The notes: generated by a model not told the origin, from the letters alone. A stretch of 64,000 bases of DNA from Arsenophonus sp046530765 (GCA_046530765.1 JBHEQS010000003.1:105528-169527); one strand, 5' to 3'; counted from the first letter of the stretch, positions 1 to 12,545 are shown. Made by a program: numbers and translations.

Positions 1-2458
1 ATATAAACTAATAGAAGTGTTCTACACAAACTTGGTGATATAATATTCTTATTAAAGTAATGTTCTATTTAATTAATGCACTATAAGACGACTATCTTAT
101 AAATAAGATACAGAGAATTAATGAAATTCAATCTAATGAGACTCTAATCGTTTTAAAAAATTTAATAATGCTGAATATTAATTAATTAATAAAATATAAT
201 AATTATATATACATATTATTAAAATTGATTAATTTTGATATACTTGACATTCTAAAATAGAAATTATATGCAAGAACTTAATTTAATTATATGCTATCAA
301 ATAAAATGTTAATATCAAATTCTATTTTAGATTTATTTATCTTAACTGTATTTATTTAAAATCTATAAAATTAAGTTTAAATAAATAAGAATATAAAATT
401 TAATTTTATGACATAGTTTTTTTTAGAATTTCATAAAAAATTCTTATACTTATAAAAATTAATATTATAAAGACTATAAAATTTTAACTTTTAATATTTA
501 TCTCAACAATTCTTCTATCAATGATATTAATAGTATTAGTGCAATTAAATATAATTTATTATTTCTTTTGATAAACATCCTGTATAATAGAACAATTGTT
601 TGCATTTCGGATAATAACTGTAAATTAATACAGAATTAATAATAGAATATATTTATATTACATAAATCAATAGTTTTCTTAATTTTGATAAATTCTAGTT
701 TTTATAAAATATTTTATAAATGCAAGATGATTGTGGATGATTAAATCAGATAACTATTAATTTTAAACTATTACAAATGTATTTATTTAAAATACAAAAA
801 AATAACTACGAAACAATTTTATTTAATAAATATATGTACGCTATATGAAACATATATTTCTAACTGTTAATTTATTAATATTTTATAATATTTTGTGTTC
901 TGTATTTTTACTTATAATTCAATTGAATATTATAGAGTGATTTACATAAAAACAAAATTGATTACTATCATATTTATTTTTTTTAAAATTAGTAATTTAT
1001 ACTTAAAAATAATTAATAAGTAATAAAAATTAACTCTTTTCACTAAAAATATAATAAAGAATTATTTCTCATAAACAAATATTTTAATGCAATTATTATA
1101 TAAATTTTAGCAAATAAAAAAAATAATATAATATCAGAAAACAACTTGTTATTAATTTTATGACTTTTAATATAATAAAAAAAACTTATAGTAATTTGAT
1201 AAATAATAAAAATCAATAATTTAATTGTAATTAAATAAATATGATGATATCTTAAATTAAGGATTAATTTATAAAAAACATAAATATAATAATAAAATTA
1301 GATAAAAATACAATTACAAATAAAAAATAAGTTATTAGTATATTATGCGCGTCGCGTAACTTTAAAAAATAAAAATATTATGCCTTATAATAACACAGTT
1401 TACTGTATTCATGATATAATTTGTTTGAAATACTTAGAATTTTTAAATATTAATACAAGCAATAAACCATTTATTATCGTTCTTTCATTTTTAAAAAAAT
1501 AAATGATTTATTCATAAATCAAAATCAATAAATAAATACGTCGATTTATTTTTATTTCAAGTATCTTAAATATGTTTATATTATCTTGATTTTGATAATT
1601 TAAATAAAGTAATTATAAAATCAATATAATCGCTAAATCAGTTAAAAACTTATTTTTAGTTTTCTTATTACATCCTTTTTAAATCAAAAGACTTTAATTT
1701 GCGTACTGCAAAGTAAATAAAAATATTATTATATGAAAGCATTATTAAAATTAATAAAATTCCAAATAAATTAAATTATTTTAGGCATCAATTATATACA
1801 ATGTAACTAAAATTTAATTAAAATAAAATATTACTACAAGTAGAATAAAACATCATTGTTTACCAGTTAAATCTTAATATTAATTAAGATTAATTAGATA
1901 AAATTTAATATTGCAATGATCATAAATATTAAATAATTGTATTATACAATAAGCAATAACTATAAAATAATTGCAAATTAATTAAAAATACTATATTATT
2001 AAAAATAATAATGAAAATTAATTTTGTATATAAATTGTTTTTAACCAACAAGCACAAATTAACTTTTTTCAATAGAAAATCTGTTGATTAAATCATTTAT
2101 GACAACCAAGTTATTTAACTTTTTTATAAAAATCTTATATATAAATGTATAATTAAAGAATAATACATTAATGATAAGAGTAGTATATATTACATATTAC
2201 TCTACAACAAACTGATTGACTCAATGTAAAATAATATTATTTTACATTCTAATATCATCTACTACATCTGATTAAAGTCAACAAAATTAAAATATATGCT
2301 AAGATTTTTATCGATGATTACTAATATATATTTAATTTTATTCTAAAGATTTATATATACATTGACTATCTTAATGATGTATCACAAATTACAGCGCTGA
2401 TGCATACATTAACCAGTATACAGATTTTATTAATCTTTATCATTTGTTATTTGATAAA

Positions 2459-3419
2459 ATCAAATTGTATTTTAAAATAGATTGCAATATTACATATATA
2501 ACTCTATATATTTGCAAACTCATCATTATTAATTGCTGATCAGTACAATTATAGTGATAAAGCAATAAATGATACTTATAATTATTAGTTATCGTATAGT
2601 TTTGTCTATATCAGAACTGTTTTAAGAGAAAACAGTGTATCTTTCTTAATATCTATCATACATATGTACTTAGTTATAAATAATTTGTCGTTTAATAAAA
2701 ACTTTAAATACAATTTTAATAAGATTAAAGCTTATCTAAATTGTATTTAAAGTTACGACAACTATTTGTCTAATAGCTTTCATTATTATAAATTTAGATC
2801 ACTCTAAGTAATTTGTAATAAATTATTAATTAAATATTTTACTTTCAAAATGAATACTATATATTAGAAATTTATCTTGTGTTTTGATAGAATTTAATTA
2901 TTTACTTTATTAGAATTTAACTCTATATTTTTATTAAACATCATATTATATGTTACTAACTAAGATTTAAACTTTTTTTAATTTCAATATAAATATTGTA
3001 ATTAGTTACACAATAAATAGAATTTAATGTTATCTTTTTAAATTATTTGTGTAACTAACTAAGTAGTGAAATTTAATAATAATTGTAAAATAAGATAATT
3101 TAATACCTTTCTTAATCTTGGTATGCATTACAAATTTATCTTATCTAATACTCTCAGATAAATTTTCCATAATATTTAGTATATAAATTTAAATGTTGTA
3201 TTTTATTGTATTTATAATAAATACCTCACCAGTGATTTGATAGATAAAAAATATCATAGTCGACATTAATTACAAATTTATGCTCTTATTTAAGATAGTT
3301 TTATTTGGATAATATTTTTATGTAGAAACTTTATGAACATAATTAATATCTATCTATTGTCATAACATAAAAGAACATAGATCTAAGTGGAGATGCAAAC
3401 TTAATTTTAAAAATATATT
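2459..3419. repeat. Copy A1 of a ~961-bp diverged direct repeat
   Basis: This segment aligns over its whole length with 6670-7630 in the same orientation. By eye the identity is about 85-90% with only a few 1-2 base indels, and both copies are 961 bp long. Shared landmarks include a block around 2533-2560, the hairpin at 2700-2754 and the block around 3371-3410. The similarity stops sharply on both sides. No transposase, terminal inverted repeat or target duplication is visible. It lies upstream in coordinate of ubiA, and its partner lies on the other side of that gene. The reading frame that is open for 64 codons in the other copy carries a TAG here. Confidence 0.85.
2700..2754. repeat. Long hairpin inside repeat copy A1
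   Basis: A 24-base arm (2700-2723) pairs with 2731-2754 around the 7-base loop ATTAAAG, with two mismatched positions. The other repeat copy has the same hairpin with a perfect 25-bp stem and an identical loop, so the structure is shared by both copies. Confidence 0.8.
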
Positions 3420-4986
3420 CAATGCGATTGAAATTACTAAATGTTAATTTATTGTTCTATTTTTTTTGAACTCTCGCTTTGTAAGATACATACTGGTTAC
3501 TAACGATTAAAACAACTTATTTCTTAGCAACTATAACATTATATATATGCAATTGTTTTACATTAATTCAATAAATACAGAATACACTTTATTTTTATTA
3601 GATTTTTATAGTATCTTTCATGTTATTCTAGTTGTTTAATGATAAGATTTATTTATTATTTGTCACAAACACAGTTATCTAATCAGATATATTTATTAAT
3701 TTTATGTCATTAATATTTATAGTATATTTGTAAGCTTTTATTCATAACTATTTTTATATTTTGATTATTCATACTAATAACCTATAATTATTTCTAATAT
3801 ATGCACAAATCCAAAATTACTTTTATAAATAATTAAATAAAAACTATACAGATTTTATTAATGAAACAGATTTTTTTACAATACCACAATTAAAATATAC
3901 TCTTTTATTTATTAATGCTTAAACTTTTTATATATTTTTCTATCCATCATATAATAAGGCAACTAACTTTACTTTGGCTTATATCTGTAAGATTATAATT
4001 TTATTTATTACTTCATTTATATCTTTGTATTTTATTAATGTTGATCATTAATTACTAAGCATAACTATACAGAAGATATTTTATTATCTAAGTTATTAAT
4101 AATCCACTTATATAAGTATATAAATTATTTTTTAATTATTTTTTTTAAAATTATAAATTTAACATACCTTATTTATCTATAAAAATAAAATTACATTAAA
4201 ATTATAATAAGTAAAATAGATTTCAATATAGATATAATATAAAAGTAAAATTACTATTTTTATATTTTTTTATAAATCGAAAGCAAGACATAAGAAACAA
4301 CAAATAATATAGTATGCTATATGAAAATTATACTTGGCAATTTTACGATTTGTTAAATATTAAGCTAAATATGAGTTATTTATATTACAATTTCTATCAT
4401 AATATATGTCATTATAAAGTATAGATTTATTTTAGAAATAATTAATTTTATATCTCATTTATTAAATTATAGAAAAACTTTATAGTATATGCATTATTTA
4501 AGTTTTTTTTAAAATTGGATAGATATAAAATTTCTAAATATCATTTCAATGAAACGAGAAAATCATTACTTCAAATAAAATACTAATTCTACTATTCTAT
4601 ATTAAATTGTAATAGTTTTAAGTATTAATTTTTTTAGATTATTCTTGCTAAGAAAATTAGATTTTTCATCCACCAAAAGAGTGTTGATATATTGATAAAT
4701 TAAATAATTTTAAAAATTATACCAATAAATATATATCATTTATCTGTATAACAGAAGATTTATTTTAAATAAACTTTATTAATATAGTAGATAAAAATAT
4801 AATGCTAATCTGTTTATAAATTGCACTATAGAGCAAAAAAATAAAATTACTTTTTATATTTGGTATTACATTTGGAATAGATTATTTTTTGTTAAATTTT
4901 TTTAAATTATTAATAGTTAAAACTAAAATAAAATATTTTTATTAATTACTTTTATTTTTTTTGTTTTTATTTTTTTACAGTAGTTA

Positions 4987-5028
4987 CACTAATACTGGTA
5001 AATATTTAAATATTTACCAGTATTAGTG
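4987..5028. repeat. 42-bp perfect palindrome
   Basis: Bases 4987-5007 are the exact reverse complement of 5008-5028, with no spacer. The arms include G and C positions (they begin CACTAATACTGG), so this is not a simple AT run. It lies about 500 bp beyond the 3' end of ubiA. No T-run follows on either strand, so it is not a typical intrinsic terminator. Confidence 0.85.
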
Positions 5029-5522
5029 ATGTTTTATCAATGTACTAGTTGATAAAGATAATTATCCATCTGTCAATATTATATTTATTTAATTCTATTT
5101 AATTTATTGGTATTTAATTATCTAATTAAACTAAGATAGTTTTTTTCATTGAACTATTTATTTATGTATATTTTTAATAAATTTAGTAGTGATAAAATCA
5201 TTATAAATAAATTTATCAAATAGATATGTTTACTATTAGTAGAGATTAATATCATTAATTATTAAAATTTACTAAACGCAACAATATATTCAATAATATA
5301 TTTAACTTAAAAGAAATTCATAAATCAATTAAAATTAGCTTTAATCAAAAAATATTACTTAGTAAGAAAAGCATAATATAATCATTATAACTAACTCCAA
5401 AATAATTTTTATTATTATATAAATATATTTTTAATTTTATTAAAAGCATAAAATACATTATTTTTGAATAATATCAAATAAAACTACTAAGAGTAACTAA
5501 TCTATAATTGCTATTTATGTAA

Positions 5523-6377
5523 TTAAAAATAACTAAATAATATACCGATAAATAAAAATAATCCTACATAATTGTTACTCATAAATGCCTTGAAGCATAA
5601 CGATGGTTGACGATTAATAATAAGTTTTTGTTGATAAACAAATATTACTAAAACTAATATTAAACTAATAAAATAAGAAGCACCCAAATCTAATTTCTGA
5701 CTTATGCAAAACAAAATATACAACATAATTAATTGTAAAATTCCAATAATTAATTTATCAAAATTAGAAAAAATTATTGCAGTTGATTTTATACCAATCT
5801 TTATATCATCATCGCGATCAACCATAGCATACTGCGTATCATAAATAATAGACCAAATAATATTAACTAAAAATAATAACCAACATTCCAAAGGTAAGGA
5901 CTTACTAACTGCCGCATATGCCATTGGAATTGACAAACCAAACGCCGCACCTAATACAACCTGTGGAAAATAGCTAAATCGTTTAACAAACGGATAAATA
6001 TATGTTAATAAAAATCCAATAATAGATAAAAAAATTACTATCTTATTAAATGTCAATACTAATAAAAAAGAAACAATAGTCAGTATGAAAAATAGTTGCT
6101 TAGCTTCTTTTTTTGTAACATTGCCATTCGGAAATGGGCGATTTCTTGTTCTTACGACATGACCATCAAATTTTCTATCTGCAAAATCATTGATAACACA
6201 ACCAGCCGATCTCATTAAAAATACACCTGCAGTAAAAACTAAGAAAATAAAAATATTTGGAAAACCTTGACTTGATAAGCATAATGCCCAATAAGTTGGC
6301 CATAGTAATAGTAAAATCCCTATTGGCTTATCAATTCGCATTAAAGTAAAATAAACACGATATTTATTTAATTTCAA
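5523..6377 (-). CDS. ubiA: 4-hydroxybenzoate octaprenyltransferase UbiA
   Basis: UbiA is the inner-membrane prenyltransferase that joins the polyprenyl chain to 4-hydroxybenzoate, the committed step of ubiquinone synthesis. The 284-residue product matches the enteric family length (about 290). It has the two Asp-rich motifs of the family: NDFADRKFD (residues 63-71) and YDTQYAMVDRDDD (179-191). Most of the rest is hydrophobic, consistent with seven to nine membrane helices. The start is a TTG preceded by AAGG nine bases upstream, and it begins in register with the family's N-terminus (MRIDKPIG at 13-20). The usual upstream partner ubiC is not next to it. pgi lies upstream in the same direction, the relative order seen in E. 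coli with the intervening genes gone. The gene sits between the two copies of the 961-bp repeat. Confidence 0.97.
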   Translation of the reverse strand: MKLNKYRVYFTLMRIDKPIGILLLLWPTYWALCLSSQGFPNIFIFLVFTAGVFLMRSAGCVINDFADRKFDGHVVRTRNRPFPNGNVTKKEAKQLFFILTIVSFLLVLTFNKIVIFLSIIGFLLTYIYPFVKRFSYFPQVVLGAAFGLSIPMAYAAVSKSLPLECWLLFLVNIIWSIIYDTQYAMVDRDDDIKIGIKSTAIIFSNFDKLIIGILQLIMLYILFCISQKLDLGASYFISLILVLVIFVYQQKLIINRQPSLCFKAFMSNNYVGLFLFIGILFSYF

Positions 6378-6740
6378 AATAAGTTGCCTTTTTTTCTTTA
6401 ATTAAAATATTCATTTTCTTATTATTTTGCATATATAAATAAATTTAGAGAAAAGATATGTAATAATACATATTTAGATGAATTATTAATAAGCAAGATA
6501 TTTCTAAATAATTATGATTTATTATTAGATTAAAATAAATTACAAGTTAAATTTTTCTAATTAATCGAGATATTGAATATATTAGAGTGAATCACTATTT
6601 CGTATTATACACACATACAAATCAATATACAAATCTTTAGCAATTTTTAATCGTTTATTGTTTTATACAATCAAATTGTATTTTAAAACAGATTACTATA
6701 TTACATATATAACTCTTTATATTTGCAAACTCATCATTAA

Positions 6741-6935
6741 TTAGTTGCTGATCAGTACGATTATAGTGATGAAGTTATAAATGATACTTATCATTATGAG
6801 TTATCGTATATTTTTGTCTATATCAGAACTGTTTTAAGAGAATATTGTGCAACTTTCTTGATATATATCATACATATGTGCTTAGTTAGAAATAATTTGT
6901 TGTTTGATAAAAACTTTAAATACAATTTTAAATAA
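6741..6935 (+). pseudogene. Possible gene remnant: 64 open codons in repeat copy A2
   Basis: This frame stays open for 64 codons before TAA, and its composition is slightly more gene-like than its surroundings. It has no ATG or ribosome-binding site at its beginning, and a TAA sits directly upstream. In the other repeat copy the same frame is interrupted by a TAG where this copy has GAG, and a one-base indel displaces the upstream part. Most differences between the copies change the encoded residue, so there is no sign of protein-level constraint. I do not recognise the product. It could be an old gene fragment or chance. Confidence 0.2.
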
Positions 6936-6968
6936 GATTAAAGCTTATTTAAAATTGTATTTAAAGTT
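6912..6968. repeat. Perfect 25-bp hairpin inside repeat copy A2
   Basis: Bases 6912-6936 pair perfectly with 6944-6968 around the 7-base loop ATTAAAG. The same hairpin with the same loop occurs in the other copy. No T-run follows the stem on either strand. Confidence 0.85.
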
Positions 6969-8468
6969 ACGACAACTATTTATCTAATAGCTTTTATTAT
7001 TATAAATTTAGATCACTTTAAGTGATTTGTAAAAAAAATATTAATTAAATATTTTACCTTAAAAATAAATGCTATATATTAGAAATTTATCTTGTATTTT
7101 GATAGAACTTAATTATTTCCTTTATTACAATTTAATTCTATATGTTTATTAAACAGCAGATTATGTGTTCATAACTAAAATTTAAACTTTTTTAATTTCA
7201 ATATAAATATTGTAATTAGTTATACAATAAATACAATTTAATGTTATCTTTTTAAATTATTTATGTAACTAACTAAGTGGTGCACTTTATAATAATTGTA
7301 AAATAAGATAATTTAATCGCTCTCTTAATCTTTGTCTGCATTACAAATTTATCTTATCTAATACTCTCAGATAAATTTTCCATAATATCTAGTATATAAA
7401 TTTAAATGTTGTATTTATTATAAATATAATAAATACAACATCAGTGATTTGATATATAGAAAATATCATAGTCAATATTAATTACAAATTGATAGTATTA
7501 TTTAAGATAGTTTTATTTAGATAACATTTTATGTAGAAACTTTATGAACATAATCAATATTTATCTATTGTCATAGCATAAAAGAACATAGATCCAAGTG
7601 GAGATACAAACTTAATTTTAAAAATATATTAAATATAATTATAGAAATATTGTTTCAGCACATATTTTTTTAAAGTATTATTTTATCTATTCATTGTTAA
7701 GCTTTTGCAATACTTTCAATCAATATAAGGCAATTAATTTTATATTAGTTTCTGTCAGTAACATTACATATTTATTTTTTTTTACTTATTTTATAACTAT
7801 CAGTTTGTATTATATATTTATTATTAATGATTCCATAGACTAATGTTAAAATAAGATATTATTATGCTGTATTATGAATATAATATAATAATAAGTAGTA
7901 TACCAATGTCACATTTTTAAGTTATTAACTTACTATCGCAACAACATTGATGTCTACTATTAAATTACTAAGTGGTATCACAAATATACAATTGAGATTA
8001 ATTACTAAAGTACTAATCAGAGAACCAATAAACTAAACCGTTAAGCAAAAGTACATATTTTATTATGAGTATTTTATGAAAAAATAAATTTTTAATAAAA
8101 TTTTATGGTAATTTTATAAGAGTATGCAGTGCAATAGTTGAATTGTAATATTATATATTTTCTTAGTCAATTATGTATTTGATATTATACGTTAATTTAT
8201 TGATTATAAAATTAATTAACTTATTTTGTACAAATATATAATTGTTTATATGGATAATATTTGCGAATGGATCGTAAAATATTTTTTACTTATATATTAA
8301 TATTTAAAATATAAAATATTATGACAAATAAATATTATCTTATAATATATAAAATTATGAGTAATTGCAAATTTTTATTAATCCTGTGATTGTTTTTTAA
8401 CAAAAACATTCTATCTGGAAGTTTTATTTATCTTTAGAGAAAAACTATTATTTACTTTTATGATTAAA

Positions 8469-10118
8469 TTATTGTCGCCAAGATTTAAAACAATTAATCA
8501 ATCCATTTGTAGAGGTATCATGACTATTAATTTCATCATCATTTATTAATTCTGGCAAAATACGACTAGATAATTGCTTGCCAAGTTCAACACCCCATTG
8601 GTCAAAGCTAAAAATATTCAATATAGCTCCTTGAACAAATATCTTGTGTTCATACATAGCAATTAAAGCTCCTAACGTATAAGGCGTAATTTTATTAACA
8701 AGTATAGAATTAGTTGGTCTATTACCTTGGAAAACTTTATAAAGTGAAATGTAATCTATTTTGTCTGAATTATGATCTGTAACTTTAAATTCTTTATTTA
8801 TTTTAAGTAAATCTTCTCCAAACGCTAATGCTTCTGTTTGTGCAAAAAAATTAGCCATTAATTTATTATGTTGATCACTTAATGGATTATGACTAATTGC
8901 TGGAGCTATGAGGTCACATGGAATAAGTTTGGTGCCCTGATGTATCAGTTGACAAAATGCGTGCTGAGCATTAGTTCCTGGTTCACCCCAAATAATTGGA
9001 CCAGTTTGATAATTAACTTTTTTTCCATTGCGATCAACATCTTTACCATTTGATTCCATATTGCATTGTTGGAAATAAGCTGCAAACCGATGCAAATATT
9101 GATCATAAGGTAAGATAGCTTCAGTCTCACTGGCAAAAAAATTATTATACCAAATTCCAATTAATGCTAATATTACAGGAATATTATTCTTAAAATCAGT
9201 CTCAAGAAAATGTTTATCCATTTCATGAGCGCCAATTAATAATTGCTCAAAATTTTCAAATCCAATAGATAAAACAATAGATAAGCCAATAGCAGACCAT
9301 AATGAATAACGACCACCAACCCAATCCCATAATTCAAATATATTTTGTGTATTCACGCCAAATTTATTTACCTGTTCCTTGTTTGTTGTCAAAGCAACAA
9401 AATGTTTTTCTATCTCTCCTTCATCCTTGGCTTTATCTAAAAACCACTCCCTTGCAGCATTGGCATTAGCCATTGTTTCCTTTGTTGTGAAAGTTTTAGA
9501 GGCAATCAAAAATAATGTTGTTTCAGATTTAATTTTTTTTAATGTTTCAGCAATGTGGCTACCATCTATGTTAGAAACAAAATGCATATTTAAATGATTT
9601 TTGTAAGGCCTGAGTGCTTCTGTAACCATATATGGACCAAGATCTGAACCGCCAATACCAATATTAACAATATCTGTTATTACTTTACCTGTATAACCTT
9701 TCCAATCACCGTTAATTACTAGCTCACTAAAAAAGCGCATTTTATCTAACACTGCATTAACTTGTGGCATAATATCAATACCATCTATATTTACTGGTAT
9801 ATTGCTGCGATTACGCAAAGCAATATGTAAAACAGGCCTATCTTCTGTTCTATTAATCTTTTTTCCAGAGAACATAGTGTTAATTGCAACGTCTAACTTT
9901 GTCTCTTTTGCTAAATCCAATAATTTGCTTAATGTATTATAAGTTATTCTATTTTTAGAAAAATCAACCAAAATTTGGTTATTAAAAATAAGTGAAAGTT
10001 TTGCAAAACGTTTATCATCATTAATAAAAAGATCTCTAAGATGAATATTTTTTACCACTTGATAATGTTTTTCTAATTCACGCCATGCCGAGGTTAAACT
10101 TGGGTTAATGTTTTCCAT
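8469..10118 (-). CDS. pgi: Glucose-6-phosphate isomerase
   Basis: Pgi interconverts glucose 6-phosphate and fructose 6-phosphate in the cytoplasm, at the entry to glycolysis and gluconeogenesis. The 549-residue product has the same length as E. coli Pgi. The catalytic residues are at the equivalent positions: Glu355 in NMESNGKD, His386 in GTNAQHAF and Lys514 in VELGKQL. The phosphate-binding segment NIGIGGSDLGP is at 152-162. The ATG start is preceded by a purine-rich GAGAG about seven bases upstream and lines up with the family's N-terminus. The gene stands alone, with a gap of 2 kb downstream and 4 kb upstream. It looks intact. Confidence 0.99.
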   Translation of the reverse strand: MENINPSLTSAWRELEKHYQVVKNIHLRDLFINDDKRFAKLSLIFNNQILVDFSKNRITYNTLSKLLDLAKETKLDVAINTMFSGKKINRTEDRPVLHIALRNRSNIPVNIDGIDIMPQVNAVLDKMRFFSELVINGDWKGYTGKVITDIVNIGIGGSDLGPYMVTEALRPYKNHLNMHFVSNIDGSHIAETLKKIKSETTLFLIASKTFTTKETMANANAAREWFLDKAKDEGEIEKHFVALTTNKEQVNKFGVNTQNIFELWDWVGGRYSLWSAIGLSIVLSIGFENFEQLLIGAHEMDKHFLETDFKNNIPVILALIGIWYNNFFASETEAILPYDQYLHRFAAYFQQCNMESNGKDVDRNGKKVNYQTGPIIWGEPGTNAQHAFCQLIHQGTKLIPCDLIAPAISHNPLSDQHNKLMANFFAQTEALAFGEDLLKINKEFKVTDHNSDKIDYISLYKVFQGNRPTNSILVNKITPYTLGALIAMYEHKIFVQGAILNIFSFDQWGVELGKQLSSRILPELINDDEINSHDTSTNGLINCFKSWRQ

Positions 10119-12126
10119 TTAAATTCTCTCTATTTTTCTTCAGGTTAAACTTATAACTATCAATTATTGGACAGTAACTTATTCACCATACTTAATTTAA
10201 TTTTTTAATTATTTATGCTAATTAATTTAATTTTATATTATTAATCATTTATCTAATGTTAATAAAATTAACATTAGATAATAACCATATAATATTAGAT
10301 TAATTGCTATTTATTAAAATAAGTTTAAATAATATATTAATATCTCAATTTTTCTATACATATAAAACAAAATTTCTTGTTGCAAAACTTGCGAGAACAA
10401 AATTAAGTAATTTTGATATGCATAATTAAAGTTGCACATATAGTAATTATAAATAAAATATAGGAGTTGTTATGTTTATAACTTAATCAAGTATTACAAA
10501 TTAATTCATTAAGTTTTCTGGTCGTACATATAATATCAATATGCTAACAACACGATTAAAATAAATTTATAATATTAATATAAAACAATTAATAATCTAA
10601 ATATTTTAAATACTATATTAATCATTAAAAATTTATTAATAATATCTACTACTTCATACAGTATAAAAATATTACCAACTTATTATAATATATTTGTAAA
10701 ATCTATAATCTACTATAAAATATAGCAAACTAATTTCAAGATATTTATTTATCGTTTCAAGAACATATGATATTATTTATACAATGAATATACATTAAGC
10801 AATTTACTTGCTTAAATATTTTTCTTTTTTGCTATCTAATTTTTATATAATCTTTGTGCAATAATCTTAGATTAACTATCTTTTTCTAACATTAGCTTTA
10901 ATATAAATATTGCGAAATCTCTAAGGTATTTATATTTCTACGAGTATTTATTAGACGTGTCTAATAATATTATGTATATTGTTTTTTATAATTTTATGCC
11001 GAAAATAAAATCGTTTACAAAATCAGATCTATTATATTAGTAATATAATTACTTAATAATGATTATTTATATAAAATATTTTTATAATATAACAAATGAT
11101 ACTGAATTTTTATACATGAGGCATTACAAAAATAAATTATATTTTGTGATACGAATATATATACAAATTACATCAATATTTATATTATTATTGATATAAT
11201 TTGTATTCAGTTAATTCTGCTATTATTTGATTTTTTTATGTTAACTTATATTATCATAATTGTATTAATACGATAATAATATTTTAAAGGTAATTATTAT
11301 TTACTATATGTATTTAATGGACTACTTTAATTGTTTCATCAATAACATATATTTTCTGTTTATATATAAACATTTTTTCATAAAAGAAATGTTTAATATT
11401 AAGAATATATGATATTAATTTTTTTTATTTAGAAAAAATTAATCTACTATATAAAAATTTTATAATTTAATTTTATATATTTAGTATTTTATACTGTATT
11501 TATTAAACAGAATAAAATTATATAGTAATACACTATTTATTTATATAATGTTAATATTGATTTTATATACCATTTAAGTATTAATTATAATATAATAATA
11601 TATTATTTAATTTAGTGAGATCTGCTAGAAATAAGTGGCTGTCTATCATTTAAAAACGTTTAATACTTGAATTCGTAATTACTATATTATTTGAAATAAT
11701 ATCTTTTAACAATTATTTAATGACATTTATTACTTAAGATTATTAGATTTATTTATAAAGAAATTATAAAGAATTTTGTTAGATTTGCTTTGATATCTTT
11801 GTCTACTACTTAATTCCAGGTTGAAGTTTAAACAACTAACTATATAATAGTTTTGCACTATATGTTATAATTATTATTTCATAAACTAATAACTTGATTT
11901 ATCAAAATTTAACTCGTGATAAAATTATAGTTCTATCTTAACTATATCTTTATATTATATCTATATAATGTACTGATAATTTTAGAAAGAACTGTTTTTC
12001 TATTTTTATAATAAAATAAATTTTACTAAATATATTTTCTACAATTATTTACATTAATAACTTATTAAACTGTTCATATAATTTGCTGTAATCAATCTTT
12101 TTAACTATTTTATATATTTTCTGATA

Positions 12127-12195
12127 TTTCTATAACTTAATTATTAAAATTTAAAAGATAGTTATATTTTAATTTTAATAATTAAGTTATAGAAA
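12127..12195. repeat. Inverted repeat with 25-bp perfect arms
   Basis: Bases 12127-12151 are the exact reverse complement of 12171-12195, separated by 19 bases that can pair further in part. It lies in gene-free DNA and no gene end is nearby. Confidence 0.8.
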
Positions 12196-12545
12196 TTTCT
12201 AGTTATATTTATAATACACTTTATGTTTAAAACTTATATATTCTTATCTTAATTTATTAATTAAGTATATTAAAATTAGATTATTAGTAATATTTATTTC
12301 AGTTTTTCACATCTTTGATTTATTGCATTTCCTATATGAATATGATTTATATAATAAATTTATAATTTTAATAAAAAATTATATAGATAAATCACAAATT
12401 TTTAGTCAGTTTTTATAATAAATTATATATATTAATTTAAATTAATATATATAATTTTTAGTTTTCTATATGATTATTATTTATTGCGTTTTTTTTGTAA
12501 AATATTATCTTAATTATATCTTGATGTTTATATAAAATCTGAACT

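Larger units (their letters stand above)
1..5522. other. 5.5-kb AT-rich region without a recognisable gene
   Basis: No open frame here resembles a known protein and all frames are broken at short intervals. The stretch contains the first copy of a 961-bp duplicated segment (2459-3419) and a 42-bp perfect palindrome (4987-5028), listed separately. Small islands of more mixed base composition, for example 1346-1361 and 2391-2422, could be last traces of decayed genes, but I cannot identify them. No tRNA-like cloverleaf or rRNA was noticed. Confidence 0.7.
6670..7630. repeat. Copy A2 of a ~961-bp diverged direct repeat
   Basis: This is the second copy of the segment at 2459-3419, in the same orientation and of the same length. 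Differences are mostly single-base substitutions scattered evenly along the copy, which is what neutral drift after a duplication would give. The distance between the copies is about 4.2 kb and the interval contains ubiA. Confidence 0.85.
6378..8468. other. 2.1-kb AT-rich spacer between ubiA and pgi
   Basis: Nearly half of this gap is copy A2 of the duplicated segment (6670-7630), which holds a 64-codon open stretch and a perfect hairpin. From about 7722 there is weaker similarity to about 3955-4070, which may be a further, more diverged part of the same duplication. In E. coli the pgi-ubiA interval carries a mal operon and other genes; none is recognisable here. Confidence 0.7.

Noticed and set aside
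2459..7630. Insertion sequence as an explanation of the 961-bp repeat
   Set aside because: There is no transposase-like frame, no terminal inverted repeats and no target-site duplication at the edges of either copy.
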